The notes below the pieces were generated by a model. That model was not told where the DNA came from. It made no database searches and was given only the letters and a program-made list of their open reading frames with translations. This document shows positions 55,767-64,000 of a stretch of 64,000 nt of DNA, piece after piece (within the stretch, counting starts at the first letter, position 1; each line of letters opens with the position of its first letter). The position numbers were made by a program, and so were the translations under genes. Origin of the DNA: Porphyra umbilicalis (Eukaryota; Rhodophyta; Bangiophyceae; Bangiales; Bangiaceae). The stretch covers positions 1 through 64,000 of the forward strand of contig KV918896.1 of assembly GCA_002049455.2 (NCBI GenBank). Reading direction: 5' to 3'.

Positions 55767-58700
55767 ATGTCTGCGGCACCTGTTCATGGGGCGCAGCTGC
55801 GGTGCGTGATCTGCCGCCGTCCCGTGCGCGACTTTGCCGGTTTACGTCGGCACCAGAACGCGGCACACGGCCGCACGGAAGGCCTCGGCTTTCCGATTTC
55901 CGGTCACAAGCTTCGTCGCGCCAGCGATGACTCGTCGTCAAGCCTTGGTGGCCCACCTCCTGCCGGGGGAGGACCGTTCCTCGGTGGCGGTTCTCTACCA
56001 GCTGGTGTCGGCGACACAAGCGGCAGCAAGGACGCGACCGTGGACGGAGTGGATAATAATCCCCCTCCGGTACCCGCTGAAGCGGTGTCTGATGGAGGCT
56101 CTGACTTTTTCTCCGGGTCGGGGGCCGTCTCTGCAGATTTGAATGCACTCTACGAGATGTTCAGGACGCAGGTTGACGACGAAGACCATGCGGGCGAGGG
56201 GGGTGCTTCCGCCGTCGTCCACGCCACGTGCGAGTACAGCTACGGGGTCGCCTCGACGCAAATCAGGGCGCTCTACGAGCACATGCAGGACGTCCAGCGC
56301 GCGACGCCACTGGCGGAGCCGCGACGCAAGAAGCCCCACACCGGCAAGTTCAACTCGTACCGCTTGCGCGCCTTGCAGAACTTTGTGCTCAACGTCGGCG
56401 GGGCGGGTCTCTCTCTGTCAGAGCAGGAGCGCCTGTTCGATTTTCTCGACGTTTGGGACAGGACGCGGCCGGATATGCCGGCAGATGACGGGCACCGCAA
56501 GACATTGCGCGACTCATTTAGCAATGCCAATGAGTTTCGCAACGCCATCACCGACGACCTCGACATGGCCGTAAATGAGGCGGGGTGGAGGAAGGTTGAG
56601 CTGGTTGAGGATGGGGAGAAGTACGAGGCCTACTTTCGGTAAGTAATGGGCGTGGTCCGCAGCGTCGTGGCCAACGCAAAGGCTGAGGCTATGAAGTGGT
56701 GGAGCGGTGGATCGGCGCCGGCGCCACTAGACAACCGGCGCGAGACACCCATGGAAGGGGAGGTCTACAAGGTGATGGAGAAGACCGTCATCGACGAGCA
56801 TGGACCCAACAGCGCCATCCTCCGCATTCACGTGTACAGTGACAGTAGCCAGCTGTCATGGTCTGGAGGTAAGTCACTGTGTTTCTGAGCCCTTGAATGG
56901 ATTGTAGAGCCGCTCGCGTCAGTTTGGCATTCGTGCGCTCGCACGGGGGGCTGACGGACGTCGTCGCGCTTGGAAGGGGACTAATGGCATCGTGCTCCAT
57001 CCTTACATTACATGTATCTTTTCCCGTTCGGCTGTACCCTGTATTCTCTGATAGCGCACAAGCTCTATCCCGTCAGAATTCGGGTCCTCAACGTGGCTGG
57101 GAAGCCAGAATGGCTTGTGGTCGCGTACATACCAGTTGTCCGCACTTTGAAGGAGAAGGCGGCAGCTGAGAGTGGCAACAAATGGCGCTTTGGAGTGATG
57201 CAGCGGGTGCAGTACGCGGCCTTCCGCGAGTTCATTGCTTTCTCGCACTTGGGCTTTGAGGTCCGGCTGGACACGCGCGTCATCAGGGTCTTCACCCGCA
57301 CTATTTTGTACCTGTGCGACCGCCCTGAGGAGCGGGCGGTCCTGAGCAAGAAGGGAGGCCAGTGTGAACATCCCTGCAGCGTGTGTGATGTCAAACTCGC
57401 CGCTTCATGCCTGCCCGAGGCGAAGGAGTCGAAGGGCCGAGTCGTCGTCGACACGCTCAACGACCAGATCGAGGGCATGGAGCACTTACGGCGTGCTCGG
57501 AAGAAGAAGAGACGCCGAACGCTGGCTGCCGTGAGTAGCGCAAGCAACTATGCTCCTGTCTTTGGGGGTATGGCCGGCCTCGGCACCGAGCCACACCTTC
57601 TATACCACATGATTGGATTTGACATCCTACACGTACGTTGTGAGTCTACTATGACTTTACGCCTGATGCTTGAATGAGCGTCTTGCCGTGGTGGTGTCCG
57701 TGTCGCAGCGGCGCATGTACTTTGAGATGCTCCAGGAGTGGGACTGACGTTTGCTCTTGTGGCTCATGCCAATGAGTGCTGCCTAACGTGTGTCATCAAC
57801 CACCCGAACAGGTGCTTGACTTGGGAGTTACAAGCATGCTTGTTCACCGCCTTGTAGCCATCTTTTCATACATGTGCAGTGGTTACAAACCCAAGGCGGG
57901 TTCACATGCAGGCACGCGGCGCGTTTGCTTTTTCGGTTGCTGTTCATGGGTCGCCGCTGCAAAGCATGCAAGACTGCTCCAGGGTACGTGGCGGGAAAGC
58001 ACTCGTTGTGTGCAATCCTATGTACTTGGTCCCGTTGCACCGATTCTCTAGGCTCTTTCTCTTTTTGCAGCTCCCAGTATGCTAACGTGCGTGACATCCT
58101 TAGTTTTCCCCCGTCGCCTTCCCTGCGCTGCTCTCATTCAACACTGCTTGGCTTCATGATCCTTGGATCGGTGTGTGCACAGGTATGTGGTCTCGGCCAA
58201 AGAGAAACAGGCCACATTCACTGCGCGGCAGCAGCGCTTGGGCGTCTTCATTCTGCCCTTCCTTGTGGCGGGGTTGTTTTTCTGGTCTGCCGCGGCGTCA
58301 ACGATGAGCGGGACGGCCGCCTCGGACTTTGAGGCCAAGGCAGAGATGGGTACAGCAGCTGGTGCGGCCGCGCCAGAGGAAGAGACCAATAGGTACGATG
58401 CCGACAGTGAAGCAGAGGCGAGCCAAGTCAAGAAATGCTTTATTTTCGACTGGGCGGCGTACCGCGCAGTCTGGAAGGACATTCCGGTGCATGTGGCCGT
58501 GACGGCCATGTTTGCCGAGTACGCCCAGCTCTACGCCTTGATTGCGCGCCACACGACGCAGCGCGCGCCTTTGCCCATGACAATGGAGGAGGGCGTATCA
58601 ATCGGCAACAAGGCGACAGAGTTCGTGAACAAGTTTATGACGCCCATCCTTGGCAAGGTGGTAAGCACCAAGGTGCACAACCTGCTGCGCCACGTCACGG

Positions 58701-59758
58701 ACGCCATAAGGTGGCACGGTAGCCCCCAAAACGCAAACACAGCGTCCAACGAAAGCCAACACAAGGACGACAAGCCCCACTACGCGCGCACCAACAAGTC
58801 ACCTGCCAAATTCACAAGGCAGTTGGTGCGCCACGCGCAAGGCTCGCGGTCCGTGACATACAAGAACGAAAAGGCTGACGCCGAGTGCGTCACGGCCTTC
58901 AAGGAGCTCATGGAGGAGCGCGCGCGCGAAGCCGTCGGCGGCAGGACTGGTGGCGCGCCAGCTCCATCGACGTCCGCCGCCCGGGCGGCTGTTACCCGAA
59001 CGGCACCAGCGGTGCCGCCGCGCGCCGATGACGGATGCACTGATGTGCAGGGGGGACGCACGTGTCCCCCGACCGACGGATCGAGCGCTTCGGTCAGTGG
59101 GCCAAGGCAGCGGATGGGCCAGGATGGAGGACCAGGGGAGCACACGCCGCGAGGCTCTGGGGCGCCGGTCACCAACAGAACTCCTTACCACCGCGACAAT
59201 GTACGCGTGGCGGACCTTTCACAGAGGCCGGGGCTCACCAACGTGGCGGCCGTTCTGAAGATGAAGGACACGGACCAAATCCGTGTCACTCAGAGCTTGG
59301 ACTTCAAGGGTACCTTGCTGTGTGGCACCGAGGTGTCCCAGAGGTTGCGGGCGACCATGGACGACCGTGGCTCGCCGTGGCTGGACCACGTGTCCTTCCA
59401 CCCTCCTGGGCAGCCGGGCGTCCGCCGCGTGGGTCACGCGCGCGCAATCGTCCAGCGTAGCGATGGGGACCACGTACTCCTTTTCCTGATGCAGCCGACG
59501 GAGGTTGATAAGGACTGCCCTTTGCAGGCTCGCTGTTCTACGCGCCTCCAATGGCACATTGCGGAGAAAGCTACCGAGATAACGGCGTGCTCGGTGCCTA
59601 TCTCGTGCGTGAACCGGGTGATCCACGTCGTGCTGGATTTCGCCGCGCTTGCTGCAAGAGGCGGTTTGGACCGACCACCCGCTAGCTTTACGGCCGATAT
59701 GGATGAGCAGCTGGCAATGCGCTACTTCCTCAATGTGTTTTTTGCTTTGGACGATTGA
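55767..59758 (+). CDS. KDZ/Plavaka-like DDE transposase, multi-exon
   Basis: Exon 1 (55767-56638, donor CG|GTAAGT) has an N-terminal C2H2 finger (C-V-I-C...H-Q-N-A-A-H). The next coding piece (to 56868, donor GTAAGT) has D-N-R-R-E-T-P and Y-S-D-S-S-Q-L-S-W-S-G. A 186-nt intron joins it in phase to 57055-57632 (H-K-L-Y-P-V-R-I-R-V-L-N-V, then V-V-A-Y-I-P-V-V; C-E-H-P-C-S-V-C; Y-H-M-I-G-F-D-I-L-H). The next exon starts at 57812 (V-L-D-L-G-V-T). The last exon, 58183-59758, has N-E-S-Q-H-K-D-D-K and ends V-N-R-V-I-H-V-V-L-D-F. This order matches Plavaka/KDZ transposases; candidate catalytic residues are D of Y-S-D-S-S, D of F-D-I-L-H and E of N-E-S-Q-H. Between exon 1 and the second piece the frame is kept across only 24 nt starting GTAAGT. 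The splice between 57984 and 58183 does not fit in phase as drawn, so one exon may be missing or damaged. Element ends were not found. Confidence 0.8.
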
Positions 59759-59984
59759 CTTGGTGCCCACGGTGTCGCTCTCTGTTGCTGGGTGTAGGTC
59801 ACTCAACATGTTCTGGTGTGCGGGGGTAACAAAGAGACGATGACGGTTTATTGTTTACTTAGCGTCGCCGCCGTGCGGCGTCACAGGTCCCGAGCGTCTT
59901 TCCCAGCGTCTCCATTATCCCGGTGGACCAGTTACGTAAAGGTAAGACAAGATATGAACAGCACATCTGTTGGTCCCACCGCCA
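59759..59984. other. 3' flank of KDZ-like gene
   Basis: No supported gene in this short stretch. Confidence 0.3.
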
Positions 59985-60313
59985 TCACAACGGGCCGGCG
60001 CGCGGAACCCACCCGACTCGTCGACCCGCCTGACTCTGCTCGTGTATGACCCAGCTACGAAGCGCCACCCGCAGGTTCTTCTTGTCCTCCATCTCCTCGT
60101 AGAATAGCACCAGGTCATGGTCATGGGCCATGTCGTCTGGGTCCACCCACATCAACACACAGGGGCAGACAAAGTGATACTCCAGGGCCTCGCTGGAACG
60201 CTCCAGAAAGCAGAAATGGTTTGAAGTGATGGGATAGTGATGGTAGAAGAAGTCAACCAGCGCGTCAGTGACGACACGCACAAGCACCCTGCAGTCAGGA
60301 CACTTGCAGAACT
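59985..60313 (-). CDS. Cys-rich C-terminal exon, unknown
   Basis: The minus-strand frame opens right after a CATGTAG acceptor-like site (60314) with F-C-K-C-P-D-C and continues to a second Cys pair (F-V-C-P-C), so a zinc-binding fold is plausible. The stop is at 59985. Mixed composition with aromatic and His residues (F-F-Y-H-H-Y-P) is unlike the low-complexity frames nearby. The upstream exon is not identified. It may belong to the neighbouring transposon, tail to tail with the KDZ-like gene. Confidence 0.35.
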
Positions 60314-61424
60314 ACATGACGTGGGGTGGGCAAGGGAGACGATAGTTAGGCGACAGGGACCTCGGGAGTGGGATGGTGGCAGTGGCGCGGGTCGGGGCGG
60401 ATGATGGTGCTGTCGGTGGCGACCAGAGTACCCCGTCTCGGCCAAGTCAACCGACGACGAGAGGTCCGACGATTTCACAGTAAGCCGAGACTCGGATCAC
60501 AGAAACCACTGTACGCAGATTAAATCATGTACGTGGCCCAATGAAACTGCGCAAGACCCTAGCATGGCCACGAGTGCGAAAGAGCCAAGCACAGGACAGC
60601 TGAGGTGGCCATGATCCGTCTATAGCGAAATCCCCATCCACAGATGACCCTCGATGACTGCTCACAACAGTGATCCGAACCCTCATCCAGAGCAATCCTC
60701 GATGATCCGAGGAGCCCCGATGAGGGTTCGATGGCTTTCGACCCAAAGCTGACGATCCCAAACGCGCCTGGTCCCCCCGCCCGGCGTCGCGGGGCGGGGT
60801 GGGGGGGGCGGCGCCCGCCCCCGCCCCGCCGCCGGGACGTGGGAGTGTCGGGCCGCTGCCGCGCGCCGGGCGCCGCGGTCCGTTGGCGCCGCCGCGGGGG
60901 CCCCGCAGTCGCGGATGCGGCACCCACACGCGGACGGCGCCGGCGGAAGGAGTCAGTTGGGGGGGGGCACCTGGCCTCACGTGGCACCCGCGTGCGTGCG
61001 CGGCCGTCGGCCTCGGGTGCGCGGCGGGCGCCGTCGGTGATGGGCGTGCGCGTGCCACGGCGGCGGCACGCCTCGGCGGGCGTGGAGGTGCCCATTCCCG
61101 TTTGTGGCGACAGTGGGGAACACCCCCCCTGCCCCCTTCCCCGCCCCCGCCCCCCGCCTCCCACCGCCTGGCATCGTCCCCGCCGCCCCCACCGCCCCCG
61201 CCGCCGTCGCGCCGCCAGCGCCCGCTGCCCCCACAGCGCAGTGGGGCTCAGACCGTGTACCTTACGGATCTGCTGATTCCGTGTTGCAGGCTGTTGCAGG
61301 ATCTCCACAGTCTGCCAAATGGCTGCCGGTCGGGCCATTTTGTGCTGGCAGCCTGCTGGCTCAACAGATATCTGGCGGATCGGCACGCATGTTTTCTGCT
61401 CTTTCGCTGCTTGTCTGGATCATT
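60314..61424. other. GC-rich intergenic DNA with GATGA repeat fragment
   Basis: 60628-60740 repeats CGATGA/TCATCC motifs (compare 49685-49810) and begins AATCCCCATCC like the element end at 40579. 60770-61250 is very GC-rich with Pro/Ala- or Arg-rich frames on both strands; none is supported. Confidence 0.4.
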
Positions 61425-62042
61425 CCCTGGCCTTTAGGACAGGGTGCTCTCAAAGTGTAGTGATGCACACATATACTTAGATCAAGGGACTTGCTCTTCG
61501 TTTCAGAGGTGGCAGTCTGCATTCGTGTTCTCAGGGATCTGAGGGCGTGTCAGTGTTGGAAGGGTCGCGATGACGCTAAAAACGAATGGAGTTACGTGGC
61601 TGAGAAGGACTGTCCTGCCACAGGGGTCACTGGACCCGGACGGCGCCTGCCCCCGTGCCCCCTCTACCGCCCCGAGTTGCGCGCGGTGACGGCGCGCAAC
61701 GACTTCCAGCGGTTGCTGACGCCATCTAGCGGCGCGGTTACAGGCGCCTTGTCGCGCGGCGATCAGTCCCATCCGCCCGCCCGTGCGCCGTGTCGGCCGC
61801 CCTGCCCGCCGTGCGTAGGTGTGCTGCGCGGCGGAGTGACGATCTCACCTGTGGGCGCCGCGCGACGCCGGCGGGCCGCCGCCGCTGCGGTGGCGGAGGC
61901 GGCACCCCTTTCCGCGCCCGACGCCGCCCTCACACCGGCAACGTGGCTGTACGTGCCCCCGTGCGCGCTCGCGGCCATAGAGCCGGCCGGCATGCCCAGT
62001 GTCAATGCGTCGTCCAGCGCGCCACCGCCCTGAAGGCCAGGG
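61425..62042 (-). repeat. 618-bp dispersed repeat, copy 2 (inverted)
   Basis: Reverse complement of 39961-40578 over its full length with the same 14-bp inverted ends; shared sequence continues right through TATTGCACGCACGTGCCTGG to about 62065. Very few differences from copy 1. Confidence 0.88.
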
Positions 62043-62629
62043 TATTGCACGCACGTGCCTGGAATCCAAATGCTGAGACGATGCTCAGCTCGTGCTGTTC
62101 TTCTGCTGTACGCTAGTATAACTCCTAGGAGGCGCGGATTTATCTCGTTTCCACCAATAGGAAGCCGTTATCGTCATTCTGCAGCAGACTTGATGCTGAA
62201 TACATGCGCTGCAAGTGCAGCCCAGTTGCAGGTTTCCGCAGACCCTTCACAGAAAATGTGCGCTGCAACAGGGGTCCGGCAGCGACCTGCAACATTTTAC
62301 CAGCAGATTTCCTGCAGGTCAAAAACAATAAAGGCTTATCGTGGGCAGAAAAAAACGGGGGATCACGCTGGAACTTTTTGGCACAAGATCCTCGCACCGT
62401 CACGGTGCTTTCCATGAAAGAAAAGCACCGGTCCTCCGTTTTTTTTTGCATAAATGAACGACAATCAGCTGCTCCGCAGATCTCTGCTGCAGGAAATCAT
62501 GCTGCTCGTGGCTCACGCGGCCACTTTTCAAGACCTGCAAGCAGTCAGTCTGCAACACGCCATTGCAGAGGATTCGCAGATGTGTAAGGTATATACACGG
62601 TCTAAGCCCCACTGCGCCGCCACCGCCGC
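62043..62629. other. Intergenic, no gene assigned
   Basis: Normal-composition DNA with CTGCAG-rich motifs (CTGCAGG, CTGCAAG) recurring about a dozen times. No supported gene. Confidence 0.35.
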
Positions 62630-63945
62630 GCAGTGGTGCTTATCGTGTGTTCACGCGCAAACCCTATCTGCTTGTAAAACGCTCCGAAACCCCCTCCGTA
62701 AGGCCCTCCGCAAGGGCGTCGATTTGTGCAAGAACTGTGGAAGAACTGCTGGACAGGCCGCAAGAGTTGGTGGCTTACATTTTACAGAGTGACCCACAAG
62801 CCGGTACAAAGAAAATCCCCAGCTGTCAAAAGCGACAGGGAGCCAATCGCCATGACGACTAAGGGTCTCCATGATCCAATCGTCAATCAATATCGACCGC
62901 ATCACCGCATGTGTGGCTGTTGTTGGCCAGCTGCACGGGCTGTTGACTGTGGGGAGATTGTCAATGCCTACGGCGTATGCGACCTGGTCGTTCTGTAGTT
63001 CGGCCCCCTCCGTGAGATGCTGACGTCGCAACTTTTTGTGAAGCGCAAGCAAGCGGCGTCCGGACTGAGGGAAGGCTATGGCCGTTCTCAGAGCTAGGGT
63101 TGGGAAGAGCGCCCGGGGCGCTATTGAGGGGCGTTGTTAAGGCGCTGTTAGGGCGCTGTTAGGGCGCCGTTAACGCCCCGCGCCCCTCGACGCCGAGGCG
63201 CGGATAGGGCGCGCATCGAGCATGGATAATTCCACTATTTCAAGTTCATGATTGCCTGGTGCCCAGCACGCAGCTCCGGGTGATGGAGCTGGGAGTGGAA
63301 CACGTTGTCAAGGGGCCACAGCCTCTACAGGGGATCCGACGGGGGATGGCGGTGCCCACCGCTACCGCCGCGTCTCGCAGCGCAAGGCCGTGGGGCTGGG
63401 TGATGTCTTTGACGTGGTGTGGTACCTTGCGGCAGCAGAGCGTCTGTATGGTGAAGGGTGCTGTTGTAGGCGTGGTGGTGGTTGGGCTTGAATGCGAAGG
63501 AAACAAAGGCTGACGGGGAACCGGCAGGAGCGACCCCAGACTGTCATCATTAAATAGACAATTGGATCAACTAGCGGCTGCGATCACAGAAGAATCACGG
63601 AACAATAGGGTGCTACCTGTGCTAATTCAGTGTTTATGGGTGCTACTTGGGGCGTTTTGGGGGCGTCGTTAGCCTTCAGAAGGGCGCTGCTAGGGCGCCA
63701 TTAGGGCGCGGTTACGCCCCACGCCCCTCACATAGGGGCGCTACTGCGAACCCTACTCAGAGCGGCGAGGCTCTTAGGATGGTGTAAAGGTAACAGTCCG
63801 GACGAAACGCAGTTCCGCTGCGCAAATTGTTGTGGGCGAAATCTCCGTTTACGGCTACAAGCAGGCCGGTCCGCAAGATTGTTACGGGTCTTTTTACAAG
63901 AAAAACGCGTTTGCGCGTGAACACACGATAAGCACCACTGCGCCG
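62630..63945. mobile_element. Candidate element bounded by inverted repeats
   Basis: GCGCAGTGGTGCTTATCGTG and the following TGTTCACGCGCAAAC (about 62631-62665) return inverted at about 63903-63938, flanked in both by a CTTGTAAAA-like segment. Inside are two related direct-repeat segments (63111-63190 and 63650-63725) rich in GGGCGCTGTTAG / GGGCGCCATTAG. No transposase frame is seen. Could be a non-autonomous DNA element. Confidence 0.5.
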
Positions 63946-64000
63946 CTGCCGCCGTCGGCACACTTGGCCAGCACAGGCGGCCGCGGCGCCGACGCGCCGC
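63946..64000. other. Window end, GC-rich
   Basis: Too short to interpret. Confidence 0.2.

Noticed and set aside
1-64000. tRNA and rRNA genes
   Set aside because: Looked for T-arm (GGTTCGAATCC-like) with matching acceptor stems and for conserved rRNA blocks; none found. The only tRNA-like match is the copia primer site.

Overview
The window looks like nuclear DNA from a high-GC eukaryote. Genes carry GT-AG introns, one is a Polycomb-type E(z) homologue, and the mobile elements are eukaryotic: Ty1/copia, hAT, KDZ/Plavaka-like and Tc1/IS630-like. Very high GC, few recognisable host genes and abundant GC-rich minisatellites would fit a bangiophycean red alga (Porphyra/Pyropia-like), but no marker here proves that. 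No tRNA, rRNA or bacterial operon was seen.

Left part (1-16.7 kb): An E(z)-like histone methyltransferase gene (about 282-9715) is split inside its SET domain by a 5,965-bp Ty1/copia retrotransposon (3651-9615) flanked by the 5-bp target duplication TGGGT. The retrotransposon reads intact from gag to RNase H, and its primer-binding site matches the anticodon arm of initiator tRNA-Met. The E(z) copy also has an in-frame TGA at a conserved cysteine, an apparent 1-nt slip in the second SANT domain and a changed NHS motif, so it looks like a pseudogene. An 86-bp satellite follows, then a three-finger C2H2 protein gene (11608-12687), GC-rich low-complexity DNA, and a frameshifted aminotransferase fragment (16149-16675).

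Middle part (17-45 kb): This is mostly repeats. There is a 127-bp minisatellite, a Tc1/IS630-like transposase (20543-21577), a 77-bp satellite, and a non-autonomous LTR element (24411-29159) with 473-bp LTRs whose interior holds about six 335-bp tandem repeats instead of gag-pol. A two-exon gene of unknown function lies at 29844-31953. After it come a TIR element with TA ends (36673-37305), nested inverted-repeat elements (39.8-44.2 kb) and long G runs.

Right part (45-64 kb): A degenerate hAT transposase gene (48219-45806, minus), a near-perfect 136-bp hairpin, an unknown multi-exon minus-strand gene (53647-50217) carrying a solo copia LTR, a multi-exon KDZ/Plavaka-like transposase gene (55767-59758), and a second, inverted copy of a 618-bp repeat also found at 40 kb.

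The genes do not form a pathway. The window reads as a transposon-rich region in which elements have invaded host genes and one another. The strongest points are the E(z) gene cut by copia, the half-tRNA-type primer site, the satellite-carrying LTR element, the solo LTR inside a gene, and the hairpin and nested inverted repeats.
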